This document shows positions 7,096 through 15,695 of a stretch of DNA of 28,923 nucleotides, one piece after another (positions within the stretch are counted from its first letter, which is position 1; the number at the start of each line of letters is the position of its first letter). This DNA is from a virus: positions 1-28,923 of IMG/VR virus record IMGVR_UViG_3300030430_003980; one strand, 5' to 3'. The notes under the pieces are model-generated. The model saw only the letters and a list, made by a program, of their open reading frames with translations. It had not been told where the DNA came from and did not search any database. Position numbers and translations under genes: made by a program.

Positions 7096-10000
7096 TTTTA
7101 AACCCCGAAGTTAGAGCCAAGTTCGAAGAATTAAAAGCAAAAATCGATGAATATGAGCCGATTTTTGCACCAGAATTAATTAGTACACCGCAAGGTACAC
7201 CGATTAAAAGTTTTAAAAATGGAGGCAAATATCAAATTATCAACAGAGTTGCTTATGGATTTTTGGAACCTTATAGTAAAATGACTGTGGAAGAGTTAGC
7301 TAAAGAAGGCTTTGTTGTCCAAACTCTAGTTGAATCTATTGAAGCTTATCAAAATGAAAGACTCTTGATAGAGCCCGGAGGATTTAAATATGCATCTTTT
7401 CTTGGTAATTCTAGCACACTTGATCAACTAGTCTCGCAATATGGAAAAGATAATTATGTTACCGATGCAATAGATAGAGTTTTAGAAAAATCTAACCCTT
7501 TGTTGGGGCTGGATTCTAATGAATTAAAATTTATAACCATAGAACCTTCTAGCAAAGTCATAGAGTCCATGAGAGAATTGGTAATTTCAGCGGTTAAAGA
7601 CAACAAAGTAAAAGAAGTGCTTGGATTAAGTCACACAATAGCCTACATAATAGAAAATGGATATGGTATAGATGAATTAGCGACTCACACATCGAATGAG
7701 GTCCAAAAAATAATCAATTCACTTGACCCAATACAGATAACCATCAATACCGAAGAGTCAGAATATAAAGTCGAGTACGGATTGGGGATTGGTGCGCAAG
7801 TGTTGACTCAAGGTAAAAACTCTTTATTTACAATCAAAGGAGATACTACAGGTGGACAAATATTTCTCTCAATTTTTCAAGACTATGGAACAGATAAAAA
7901 AATAAATTACTCAACAATAGCCTCTAGGGCTCGTAATAATAGAGGAAATTATTTCATAACAGGAATCTCAGAGGATCAAGTCTCATTTCCAGATGGTGTT
8001 TTCGATGCAAACTATCCAGAAGGCCAAGCTGCTCTAGACATCCTAAGAAATGATAAATCACTTGTGGGTAAGGACATTAGAACTTATCAATTTCAACTGT
8101 ACAAAGAGTTACCAAGTGATGGGTGGATGGAGGCAGTATTTGATTTTTTCTCAGGGAAACCAAGCACTCAAGAATTATTAAAAATAAATTTTGAAAATAA
8201 ATACGTGGAGTTTATTTTATCAATTCTTCTAGACTTTAGAGATAGCCAAGAAAGATTAACAGAATCCGTAACAAACCAGAGAAATAAATTTTTTGATAAC
8301 AACTTTTTTAGACAAATATATGCCTTAATAGCAGTTGATAAAGAATTGGTCAGAAGGGTAAGTGTCTTTAACGATCTCGCAGATGCTGCTGAAGAAGCAG
8401 AAGATCGTGGTGAAACCCTAACCGACGAACAAATAAGAGATATTGAACAAGGCGGAGCCGAAGCATATGTTAAGTCAGAAATAGAAGAAGGACAAAAACC
8501 ATTAACTGATGAGCAGATTCAAGATCGACAAAGATTTTATAAACAGTGTGCCTTAATGTTAAATATTCATCGATTGTCCCCAAGTTTTGAAGATGTAATT
8601 ATAGAACGCATGGGCGGCTCCAAAGAATCTAGTAAGTCGAATAAAAAGAAACCGTTTGACGGAAGGTTTTGGAGAGCCAAATCTGATAACACCGAACAGT
8701 TAATCACAAACCTTGTGTCCTCGGAAGACTCTAGCTATATGTTTGAGATCCCCACTCACATAATGACTCAACTAACTCCGAAGTTTAGACTCTATAAAGT
8801 TATGAATGACCAAGATGGTACACTGAAACAGACAGAATTTATATTTCCAATGCATATAGATCTAAACAGAACAAAGAACTTCAAACCACAACAAAACACT
8901 AAACAAGAATCTACCATCCCTACTTTTCTAGAAGCACAATTTGATAAAGGCGATGGTGTAGGTCTAAAATCATTTTCTCTGGAGTTTAACGGAACTAATC
9001 CTGCTGAGGCACGTAATGACGTTAAGGGATCAATGTCTCTGTTTTTTCAGTCATTTGCAGACTTTACAAGAACGCGTATCGATCCAAACGGGAACGAGTA
9101 CAGATTTGTAGATTTAATTATTCAACCACCACCAGACAAAAGCAACAGAGTTAATGGTGTTAAACTGGTTAGCTTAAAGCAATATGAACCAACATTCTAC
9201 AGGATCAGAGTTGATATGGGCTACAATATACCAGACAATCTTGAAGGTATATCAGATTTTGATCTTGCGCGTCTCAAGAGGGCCCTAAGATCAATGAATA
9301 AATCTTTTTATCTCTGCATGATAGATCACAATTTTAACATAAAAAATGATGGAACTGTTGAGATGAATTTTACATACAGAGCATATCTAGAAACAGCCCT
9401 AAAGAGTCTTCGATTCGATGCCTTAACGACACCAGAACTAGCCCTCAAAAGAATAGAAAATCAAGATAAAATGCATAAGGTTGCAGCAAGTAAACAGTGT
9501 ACAAAAGACGAATTAAAAGAATTACAACTAGCAATTGCCGGTGTAGAAGAAGAGATGATATTAAGATCTTTGAGCTCCATCATGACCAGGTTGTATAGAA
9601 GAAAAAAAATCTTTACAGTTACGATAAACAATGAAGACAGAAAAAATTTTCTTAAAAATGGATTCTATAGAACTTGCGAGCTTGTAAATGGTGTTTCACT
9701 TGAAGACAATGCAGATTCGGCATCTGATGGCGATCTAGGTGTCGTGTTGACCAGTTCATTCTTATCTGAAGAGCCTTGTAAAAACTTTGAAAGAGACATT
9801 GATGATACCAACATTCAGTTCTTTTTCTTTGGAGACTTATTGCATACAATCTTAGATGCTCTTAATGACCCAAAAACAAAAAAAACAGCTGTGGGTCTTG
9901 AAAATACAAAGATAGTTTTAGGTCACTTTGAGTTCGATCCTTATCAAGGACAAGGTCCTTCTGGTAAATATAATATATCCAACATACCAATTTCTGTTGA

Positions 10001-11453
10001 TTTTTTTGGGGAGTGGTTTAAGAAAAATGTACTAAATCAAAAATCAACAAGGCGTACTTTTCCTATATTGAACTTTATTCGAAACTTAAGCAACTATCTT
10101 GTTAACAATGGACTGCTTGAAACATGCGTTAATAGAAATGTTGAAAAAACAATAAGGTTTCAAACAGGACAAATATCAGCAATATCTGAAAATGGCGATC
10201 CATTGGGTAAATTGTTGAACTCCAACAATACAACGATAGATACAGATGCACTTAGGCGAGGTGCTAGAATTAGAGCTGGTAATTTTAGTGGGCTTGAAAA
10301 TATAAGTAGAGGTGCATTAGAGAGACAGCAGCAAAGATACATTGATTCTGACTACATGGGCCTACCATTACTTGGAGATGTAGAAGGTAACCCAAATGTT
10401 GAGAACTTTTATCATTACATAGTTCTCAGTTGCAATGGATCCGCATTGACTTATGCAGGGACAGGAAAGTACGAAGAAGATATAAGAGCAGGTCGATTTC
10501 ATGTAGAGATTGGTTCCAACAGAGGTATTGTTAAGACGGTTAATTTTGCGAAAACAGACATGCAATACCTTCGAGAAGCTAGATTTTTTAGAAATGGAGT
10601 CGATGGATTGCTACAACTGTCTTCAGTATACACTGCGACAGTTGAGATGTTCGGAAACACACTTTTCTATCCCGGAATGGATTTGTGGATCAATCCATAT
10701 GGGTTTGGAGGGACTCACCTGGGTAGCCCATCTCAGGGAGATTCTGTCGGAGGAACAATATCAAACAGAAGTCTCGCAAATATTTTAGGGTTAGGAGGAT
10801 ATCACACGATCACTGGTGTTACAATTAATCTAACGCCTCAAAAATTTTCAACTTCCATAAAGTCACAACACTATTATTCTGGTGATGGAGAAAACCCAGA
10901 CAACACATCTCTCAGGGGATCAGATGAATCTAAAGAAAACGATTTGATTGAAGTGAGTGCAAATGAGGACCCTTCCACGAGAAATGCAGCCAATTGTAAA
11001 AAAGAAATTTTAGATCAAATTAATTTCGGAGCGACAGGGCAAGACCGGACTCCGTCAATTGAAGAACCAGAGCCGCAGCCACCTAGTGTTACTGTTGTAG
11101 ATTCATCAGCAACAACCGAAGAAATCCCACCCCCAACAACTCCGCCGGCAACTTCATCTACCCCAACCGAGGTAGCTCCTGAACCTGAAGAAGCCACCAC
11201 TATTGATGAGGGCGTTCCAACAGATTCTGATGCAACATTAGAAGTTAATGATGAAGGAGAAAAGATTACCACGTTCAATGGACACTATGTTCAATCATCG
11301 ACCACAAGAACAACAAGTGGACAAATGGCTACTAGAGAATTTCTGGTGCCTGGTGTGTTTGTTACTAGGGGTGATGATACATTATTCATACCTGAAGGTA
11401 AGGGAGCAACGGATTATATAGTGGTAACTGACGAGAGACTTATACGTAGATAG
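7092..11453 (+). CDS. Very large baseplate hub-like structural protein (1453 aa)
   Basis: The ATG overlaps the previous stop (ATGA), with GAGGT upstream. The N-terminal third (to about 420) is unrecognised and mixed helical/beta. A charged, coiled-coil-like stretch (about 430-480, with DLADAAEEAEDRGETLTDEQ) separates it from a long beta-rich centre. Near residues 1180-1290 it carries a hub-like ending: FGNTLFYPGMDLWINPYGFG, then LGGYHTITGVTINLTPQKF and SIKSQHYYSGDGE, the type of 'G...f.pG...yi.P.g.G...GgY.v..v...i..g.f.t.l.a' motif seen at the end of phage hub domains. A Pro/Thr/Glu-rich linker (about 1316-1376) and a short C-terminal beta domain follow. No catalytic lysozyme motif was seen. 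It is far longer than ordinary hubs (T4 gp27 is about 390 aa), suggesting fused modules. A virion protein is likely; the hub role is inference. Confidence 0.6.
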   Translation: MILNPEVRAKFEELKAKIDEYEPIFAPELISTPQGTPIKSFKNGGKYQIINRVAYGFLEPYSKMTVEELAKEGFVVQTLVESIEAYQNERLLIEPGGFKYASFLGNSSTLDQLVSQYGKDNYVTDAIDRVLEKSNPLLGLDSNELKFITIEPSSKVIESMRELVISAVKDNKVKEVLGLSHTIAYIIENGYGIDELATHTSNEVQKIINSLDPIQITINTEESEYKVEYGLGIGAQVLTQGKNSLFTIKGDTTGGQIFLSIFQDYGTDKKINYSTIASRARNNRGNYFITGISEDQVSFPDGVFDANYPEGQAALDILRNDKSLVGKDIRTYQFQLYKELPSDGWMEAVFDFFSGKPSTQELLKINFENKYVEFILSILLDFRDSQERLTESVTNQRNKFFDNNFFRQIYALIAVDKELVRRVSVFNDLADAAEEAEDRGETLTDEQIRDIEQGGAEAYVKSEIEEGQKPLTDEQIQDRQRFYKQCALMLNIHRLSPSFEDVIIERMGGSKESSKSNKKKPFDGRFWRAKSDNTEQLITNLVSSEDSSYMFEIPTHIMTQLTPKFRLYKVMNDQDGTLKQTEFIFPMHIDLNRTKNFKPQQNTKQESTIPTFLEAQFDKGDGVGLKSFSLEFNGTNPAEARNDVKGSMSLFFQSFADFTRTRIDPNGNEYRFVDLIIQPPPDKSNRVNGVKLVSLKQYEPTFYRIRVDMGYNIPDNLEGISDFDLARLKRALRSMNKSFYLCMIDHNFNIKNDGTVEMNFTYRAYLETALKSLRFDALTTPELALKRIENQDKMHKVAASKQCTKDELKELQLAIAGVEEEMILRSLSSIMTRLYRRKKIFTVTINNEDRKNFLKNGFYRTCELVNGVSLEDNADSASDGDLGVVLTSSFLSEEPCKNFERDIDDTNIQFFFFGDLLHTILDALNDPKTKKTAVGLENTKIVLGHFEFDPYQGQGPSGKYNISNIPISVDFFGEWFKKNVLNQKSTRRTFPILNFIRNLSNYLVNNGLLETCVNRNVEKTIRFQTGQISAISENGDPLGKLLNSNNTTIDTDALRRGARIRAGNFSGLENISRGALERQQQRYIDSDYMGLPLLGDVEGNPNVENFYHYIVLSCNGSALTYAGTGKYEEDIRAGRFHVEIGSNRGIVKTVNFAKTDMQYLREARFFRNGVDGLLQLSSVYTATVEMFGNTLFYPGMDLWINPYGFGGTHLGSPSQGDSVGGTISNRSLANILGLGGYHTITGVTINLTPQKFSTSIKSQHYYSGDGENPDNTSLRGSDESKENDLIEVSANEDPSTRNAANCKKEILDQINFGATGQDRTPSIEEPEPQPPSVTVVDSSATTEEIPPPTTPPATSSTPTEVAPEPEEATTIDEGVPTDSDATLEVNDEGEKITTFNGHYVQSSTTRTTSGQMATREFLVPGVFVTRGDDTLFIPEGKGATDYIVVTDERLIRR

Positions 11454-11476
11454 TAAAGACCTAGGGGCAAACTAAC

Positions 11477-12628
11477 ATGGCAGATTTTAAAGGAAACAAT
11501 AATTCAAATACGATTCGAACAGCGTTTGAGAGAGCAAGATATAAACTCGATGCTTTCAACGACTCTGATGTCCAAGTTATGGATTTCAACTTTGCTGAGA
11601 GGACATTTTACGGAAGAGTAAATAGACAAATTGACCCTGTTATTGCTAACGAAAACTTCATAGTTAATCTTTACAATCAAAATACAGCAGTTATGAATTT
11701 TGTCGCGGATCAGTTTAGGGAAATGTACATAAGATACAGCAACGCACTAAACCTCAGCCTTATAAACAATGAAGATCCAAACCTATCAGAACTAAGCGTT
11801 ATTCGCGGTTGGGAAGACCCAATAAACTTATATTCCAATTTTATGTCCTCATTTATGGACTCTTTCTTGCGAGAAAAAATGATTCCTAATGAAAAAAAGA
11901 TACGATCCTTCCAAGACTTTTTAGTCATGTTTGAGGCACACGTCCTTGAAAACGACATCAACGCAAAGACAACATTCTCAGGCTTCATGAAGTCAAGACA
12001 GTCCTCTATCTTTAACACAGGCTTAGCATTGCAAGTGGCCCCTGTCGGTTTCGCAGATGATTCTATCAAAGAAAGTACAATTCTTGACTCACCAAACTAT
12101 GCATTTTTTATGAATATGGCCAAACAATTTGGATTTTCCGTCAATCTCCAAAATCCCAGCGTGCTGGTGTCTGACTTGGCTCATCCAACTACAACACAAT
12201 TTCGAGGAAGATATGATCTATTCTCCGTCAGTAGGGTATTCAGCAAGCAATACCTTAGAACATTCAACTTTGACTTTGATCTATTATCGCAGTATCTCAT
12301 GGATACATATAACTCTTTTGTTCACTTGAAACCAAACTTAAAAGAAATATATATATGCAATAACAAAACTAAATCAAATATATCTAGAAGAAATAATATT
12401 GATAGTATAGATTATAATATTATATTATTATTATATATTAAAATAAGAAATATGGAAGAAATTTTTCCGTTTTCCCATTCCGAGATGAAATCAATACACA
12501 GTACCTCCGTAAGATTGTTTGACATCACACCAGAAAAAGCTTTAGAATTCATCGAATCTCAGTTTCGAAGCAAATACAATACCAAAGAGGGTTCTCTTAC
12601 CTACTACAAAAAAAAGTTTGAAAAATAA
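11477..12628 (+). CDS. Putative virion structural protein, 383 aa
   Basis: ATG start behind AGGGG, 23 bases after the giant hub-like gene and last of the structural run. Segments include FAERTFYGRVNRQIDPVIAN, a helical middle (MNFVADQFREMYIRYSNAL; FQDFLVMFEAHVLEND), MAKQFGFSVNLQNPSVLVSD and a late part YIKIRNMEE with a final GSLTYYKKKFEK. The 'FGF.v..n.P..lvaDl..p' phrase is one I have seen in uncharacterised virion proteins of marine myophages, but I cannot name the function. Residues about 290-325 are encoded by a markedly AT-rich tract (12342-12453) with many AAT, ATA and TTA codons, flanked by AAGAAATAT at both ends. The frame stays open through it, and the flanking protein pattern continues, so I do not read it as an insertion. 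A promoter starts two bases after the stop. Confidence 0.5.
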   Translation: MADFKGNNNSNTIRTAFERARYKLDAFNDSDVQVMDFNFAERTFYGRVNRQIDPVIANENFIVNLYNQNTAVMNFVADQFREMYIRYSNALNLSLINNEDPNLSELSVIRGWEDPINLYSNFMSSFMDSFLREKMIPNEKKIRSFQDFLVMFEAHVLENDINAKTTFSGFMKSRQSSIFNTGLALQVAPVGFADDSIKESTILDSPNYAFFMNMAKQFGFSVNLQNPSVLVSDLAHPTTTQFRGRYDLFSVSRVFSKQYLRTFNFDFDLLSQYLMDTYNSFVHLKPNLKEIYICNNKTKSNISRRNNIDSIDYNIILLLYIKIRNMEEIFPFSHSEMKSIHSTSVRLFDITPEKALEFIESQFRSKYNTKEGSLTYYKKKFEK

Positions 12629-12629
12629 C

Positions 12630-12658
12630 TTGACAAGCTTATCTGAATATGTTATCTT
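12630..12658 (+). promoter_or_regulatory. Sigma-70-type promoter for the DNA polymerase operon
   Basis: TTGACA (12630-12635), 17-base spacer, TATCTT (12653-12658) with an extended -10 TGT just before it. It begins two bases after the stop of the last structural gene, so it separates the virion module from the replication module. It overlaps the upstream ATG at 12649, which therefore cannot be the polymerase start. Confidence 0.75.
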
Positions 12659-12705
12659 ATATTAACCGTCAAACTTATTATAACACATTTCGGAGGACCC
12701 TGCAA

Positions 12706-13893
12706 ATGTTTTTTCAACTTTTAGATAATAAAATGGAATGTGCCGGCACTTACGTGGATGGACAGTTCATTTGGGATAAAATTCCTGAAGGCATTTCGAA
12801 AACATGGAGCTACTCAGACCATCTTTATGGTAGAGATATCGATTATGCCCATTTGCTGGTGGCTGGTAAGTCACTCAGCGAGATTTGCCCACCTCACCTA
12901 ACCGATCGATGGATAGAAGCAAACAATTTGCTGAAGAGTCATTACAAAGCAATCAACACATCATTCATCGATGTATCAGATGTGTGCTTTTACGATCTTG
13001 TTCCACAAAAACACCTTCAACATTACTTTGATACGAAGAATGAGATAACCAAGTGGGTGTTTGAGAATGTGGAGAAGCCTGAACACTACGGCTTGCTGAA
13101 AAGAGCACAAGCCGCAGTCAAAGAGTTGAAGCAACATCCAGTGAACCTCAACTCTTTCGCAGTCTACGTTAGTGGTGCTGATTGCATGAAGGCAAAGCAC
13201 CTTTACGAGCAGTTCGGTGAGACAACTCCATATGTTGATTACGACATCTTTGGAACAGTCACTGGACGATTGACAACAAAGAAAAATTCTTTTCCTATTA
13301 TGAATCTTAAGAAGGAATTGAAGGTGCATGTGAGACCAAACAATGATGCATTTCTTGAACTCGACTTCAACGCGGCAGAGATTCGAACAATGCTTGCCCT
13401 GCAAAACCACAAACAACCTGAGGAGGACATACATGAGTGGAACATCAAAAACATTTTTAAACAAGATCTTAGCCGAGAAAAAGCTAAAGAAAAATTATTT
13501 GCTTGGCTCTATAACGAAGAGTCAAACACAATCCAATCAGATTTCTACGATAGGGAAAGCCTTAGAGAAAGATATTATGACGGAGAAAAGGTTCAAACCC
13601 CTTTCGGTAGAACAATCCATGCTCCCGTTCGTAAAGCGCTCAACTACCTATTACAATCGACTTCCTCAGACAACACTCTTGACCGCTTTTGCAAAATTTC
13701 TAACTTTCTTAGGGCAACGAGATCCCATGTTGCTTTCTTTGTTCATGATAGCGTTGTCATCGACTTACACAAAGATGACCGGAGATTAATTCCCGAACTT
13801 GTCGAAATGTTTGGAGACACGAAACTTGGTAAGTTCAAAGTAAACTGTTCACTAGGAAAAAATCTAGGAAACATGAGAGAATTCTCATGGTAG
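12706..13893 (+). CDS. polA: Short family A DNA polymerase (PolA-type), lacking a recognisable 3'-5' exonuclease
   Basis: Start chosen at ATG 12706 because CGGAGG lies 9 bases upstream and an earlier ATG (12649) falls inside the promoter; this gives 395 aa. Motif A is DFNAAEIR at 220-227 (catalytic D220), just after TGRLTT. Motif B is R257-x3-K261-x3-F265-x3-Y269, the O-helix spacing of Pol I R754/K758/F762/Y766, but the usual Gly after Tyr is Asn. Motif C is HDS at 347-349, with the catalytic Asp kept and the usual Glu replaced by Ser. F265 matches Pol I Phe762. The roughly 200 residues before motif A show no DxE exonuclease motif, and the protein is far shorter than Pol I (928) or T7 polymerase (704). 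It is probably the replicative polymerase, working with the downstream helicase, SSB and UvsX. Proofreading, if any, must be encoded elsewhere. Confidence 0.85.
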   Translation: MFFQLLDNKMECAGTYVDGQFIWDKIPEGISKTWSYSDHLYGRDIDYAHLLVAGKSLSEICPPHLTDRWIEANNLLKSHYKAINTSFIDVSDVCFYDLVPQKHLQHYFDTKNEITKWVFENVEKPEHYGLLKRAQAAVKELKQHPVNLNSFAVYVSGADCMKAKHLYEQFGETTPYVDYDIFGTVTGRLTTKKNSFPIMNLKKELKVHVRPNNDAFLELDFNAAEIRTMLALQNHKQPEEDIHEWNIKNIFKQDLSREKAKEKLFAWLYNEESNTIQSDFYDRESLRERYYDGEKVQTPFGRTIHAPVRKALNYLLQSTSSDNTLDRFCKISNFLRATRSHVAFFVHDSVVIDLHKDDRRLIPELVEMFGDTKLGKFKVNCSLGKNLGNMREFSW

Positions 13894-14090
13894 GTGAACT
13901 CGTAATGGTAACAGGTTGCGAAACTAGCGGATATGAAGACGGCACAATTGGAATAATCGTGAAATTTGAAACACTCGGAGCACTATATACTATATACTGG
14001 GTGCTTATGCCCGACGATGAAGAGATTCCCATGTGGGACAGTGAGTTTGAGGTTATAAGTGATAGAAGGCGACCTGATAATAGTAGTTGA
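13887..14090 (+). CDS. Small SH3/KOW-like protein, paralogue 1
   Basis: A 67-aa ORF whose ATG overlaps the polymerase stop; an alternative ATG at 13905 is less good because it would cut the shared N-terminal motif. It reads MVGELVMVTG, then DGTIGIIVKFETLGALYTIYW, then EEIPMWDSEFEVI. It shares with the next two genes and with one at 27084 the layout 'GeLv.V......G.iGIIV......Y.V.....EE........f'. A small all-beta barrel of SH3 or KOW type fits this spacing of Gly and hydrophobic residues. No function is known to me. Its acidic Glu/Asp content argues against simple DNA binding. The gene is real on overlap and paralogy grounds; the fold is inference. Confidence 0.6.
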   Translation: MVGELVMVTGCETSGYEDGTIGIIVKFETLGALYTIYWVLMPDDEEIPMWDSEFEVISDRRRPDNSS

Positions 14091-14277
14091 ATCACTCCCA
14101 GATTGGTACTGGCTGACTTACACAACAGGTCATATTGGAATTATAGTCAAAAAAAGAAAAAACGTTTTTAAATCATTATATCCAATCGTTGAAGTTTTTT
14201 TCTTCCACAACGAAGAAATACATCCAGTCCCAGAACATTTTATCAGATTGTTGAGCGAAATAGATGAAGGAAGGTGA
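14059..14277 (+). CDS. Small SH3/KOW-like protein, paralogue 2
   Basis: A 72-aa ORF starting at GTG 14059 inside the end of paralogue 1, so translation is probably coupled. It reads MIEGDLIIVVESLPDWYWLT, then TGHIGIIVKKRKN, then PIVEVFFFHNEEIHPVPEHF and ends with FIRLLSEIDEGR. The 'P..FIRLL.E.DE' ending also appears in the 27084 paralogue (EAFLRRLKDEDE). GTG is supported because MIEGDL aligns with the starts of its neighbours. Function unknown; a beta-barrel fold is inferred. Confidence 0.6.
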   Translation: MIEGDLIIVVESLPDWYWLTYTTGHIGIIVKKRKNVFKSLYPIVEVFFFHNEEIHPVPEHFIRLLSEIDEGR

Positions 14278-14470
14278 CTTGATTACAATAGTAAAGAGTC
14301 CATGGGACCGCCGAGCACTATTTGGATACAAAAATGGAGACATTGCTATCGTTCTCGAAGTGTTTCCATATCCAAACCAAATATCACTGCCTTCAATAAG
14401 AGTTTTTGTTTTTGTCTCTGAAAAAATAATTACAATACCAACATTATACGCACATAAAATAGGAGATTAA
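14264..14470 (+). CDS. Small SH3/KOW-like protein, paralogue 3
   Basis: A 68-aa ORF, ATG at 14264, overlapping paralogue 2 by 14 bases. It reads MKEGDLITIVKSPWDRR, then YKNGDIAIVLEVF, then SIRVFVFVSEKIITIPTLYA. It keeps the 'EGDLI.iV.S......G.I.IV' start but lacks the C-terminal FIRLL part and looks more divergent. The three tandem copies suggest local duplication. The final TAGGAG of this gene also serves as ribosome binding site for the tubulin-like gene that starts two bases after its stop. Confidence 0.55.
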   Translation: MKEGDLITIVKSPWDRRALFGYKNGDIAIVLEVFPYPNQISLPSIRVFVFVSEKIITIPTLYAHKIGD

Positions 14471-14471
14471 A

Positions 14472-15308
14472 ATGATCTTAGTAGGATTAGGCGAAGCAGG
14501 AAAAAATATCGCCACCTTATTCAAACCACACAGTAAAAATTACAAGATAATAATTCTTGACGAAAACGATGGTATTGATAAAAAAGATTCCGTTGAACAA
14601 TATGACGAAGATCCAATCAAATTTAAACATAGAGGGCTCAAATCTCACGATGAAGCCATTTTGTTTGTTTGTGGGAGTGGTAAGATAGCTGGAGCGTCTC
14701 TACGCGTTCTGGAGGCTCTGAAGGCCTATAAAACAACGGTTTGCTATATCGTTCCTGACTTGGAGTTCGCATCCAAACTTGAACAGAGAAGACACAGAGT
14801 ACATTTTGGGGTACTACAAGAGTACACCCGCTCAGGTATGTTGCATGAAATGATTGTTTTGGACAACAAAATTTTATTTGAGATTGCTGGACACGGATCG
14901 GCATCAAACTACTACGAAAAAGTCAATTTTTTTATTTACAATACAATTCAAAATTTGATGTACATGAAGCATGTTGATCCTACGTTTGGAAAACTACACG
15001 AGAAGAAAGATATTTCTAGAATATCAACCATCGGCGTTGGATCACTGGACACAGATGATGAAAAACTATTGTATAATTTAGCTAACATCACCGAGTCAAT
15101 GTATATGATGAATGTTGAAGAGGAAGATATGGACAACGATCAAAATCTAATTCCAACTTGTCAACAAATTGTTCGAGAAAATAAAAGAAAAGAACGAGAC
15201 ACTTCTTTTGCTATATGGCTGAGTGATACCGAGAATCACTTTTATTCAGCACATTACACCCATTTCATACAAGAAGAAAATAAAACTTCTTTCGGAAGTT
15301 CCGAATGA
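14472..15308 (+). CDS. Divergent tubulin/FtsZ-fold protein
   Basis: A 278-aa protein, ATG behind ATAGGAG. Read against FtsZ, the landmarks fall in order. A T1-like loop MILVGLGEAGKNIA lies at residues 1-14. The phosphate loop GSGKIAGAS (68-76) stands where FtsZ has GGGTGTG. It is followed by LRVLEALKAYKTTVCYIVP and a 'LEQRRHRVHFGVL' helix like FtsZ 'F.EG.RR...A..Gl..L', and then HEMIVLDNKILFEIAG, like 'vDtLIvIPNDrLL'. HVDPTF (167-172) sits at the T7 catalytic loop N-x-D-x-x-D, with only the first Asp kept (D169), followed by ISTIGVGSL like 'alMGiGxA'. The protein is shorter than FtsZ and has lost the second T7 acid and the Gly-rich signature. It may therefore bind nucleotide or polymerise atypically, or be inactive. 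The neighbouring genes do not explain its role. Superfamily by eye only. Confidence 0.55.
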   Translation: MILVGLGEAGKNIATLFKPHSKNYKIIILDENDGIDKKDSVEQYDEDPIKFKHRGLKSHDEAILFVCGSGKIAGASLRVLEALKAYKTTVCYIVPDLEFASKLEQRRHRVHFGVLQEYTRSGMLHEMIVLDNKILFEIAGHGSASNYYEKVNFFIYNTIQNLMYMKHVDPTFGKLHEKKDISRISTIGVGSLDTDDEKLLYNLANITESMYMMNVEEEDMDNDQNLIPTCQQIVRENKRKERDTSFAIWLSDTENHFYSAHYTHFIQEENKTSFGSSE

Positions 15309-15529
15309 TAATTACTGTAGATATGGAGTTTGCTATGGATAGAATGAAGATTAAATATGAAATCAACAGATTGTTAAACATTGAAGAAGGAATTCTTCTT
15401 AAACTTGCATATGAATCTAGATACTGCTCCGATGAGCAATTAAGATATGTATCTAAAAAGATTTTTGAGATAAGCGATATGATACTTAGGCTAAAAACAG
15501 CATTGCTTGAGTTTGATAATGAAAGGTGA
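15305..15529 (+). CDS. Small helical protein of unknown function
   Basis: A 74-aa ORF whose ATG overlaps the tubulin-like gene's stop (ATGA), so it is translationally coupled to it. Composition is helical and charged: MDRMKIKYEINRLLNIEEGI, then LKLAYESRYCSDEQLRYVSK and a final ILRLKTALLEFDNER. I recognise no family. A partner protein for the tubulin-like product is possible from the coupling alone. Confidence 0.5.
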   Translation: MIITVDMEFAMDRMKIKYEINRLLNIEEGILLKLAYESRYCSDEQLRYVSKKIFEISDMILRLKTALLEFDNER

Positions 15530-15686
15530 TGAAATAGAAGTTGGTGATCGACTTGGGCAAATTATTAGGATCGTTTATCATACCTTTTCCAAAATATCAA
15601 CTGTATTGTTTTTCGATGGAACACGAACAAAGGTCGATCTCAACGAGTATATTTGGGATGATGAAAAAAAAGTTTGGAAAAAATAA
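15519..15686 (+). CDS. Small SH3-like protein, 55 aa
   Basis: ATG at 15519, overlapping the previous gene by 11 bases, with a short GAG upstream. It reads MKGDEIEVGDRLGQIIRIVY, then STVLFFDGTRTKVDLNEYIW and ends DDEKKVWKK. The start (GDEIEVGD) and the alternating hydrophobic beta pattern resemble the small SH3-like family encoded at 13887-14470, but the match is weak and the GIIV core is only partly kept (GQIIRI). Last gene of this operon; a new promoter begins 9 bases after its stop. Confidence 0.45.
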   Translation: MKGDEIEVGDRLGQIIRIVYHTFSKISTVLFFDGTRTKVDLNEYIWDDEKKVWKK

Positions 15687-15695
15687 ACATTTTAC

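Noticed and set aside
12342-12453. AT-rich tract inside the 383-aa structural gene, flanked by AAGAAATAT on both sides, considered as an insertion or a translational bypass element.
   Set aside because: The frame stays open across it, the direct repeats are 103 bases apart (not a multiple of three, so precise loss would break the frame), and the encoded segment runs smoothly into the following protein part. Likely just AT-rich coding sequence.
12649-12705. Upstream ATG giving a 414-aa DNA polymerase.
   Set aside because: It overlaps the -10 box of the promoter and has no ribosome binding site; ATG 12706 has CGGAGG at good spacing.
13343-13789. 148-aa + strand ORF inside the DNA polymerase in another frame.
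   Set aside because: It covers motifs A, B and C of the polymerase frame, which are clearly the real coding; no start signal of its own was seen.
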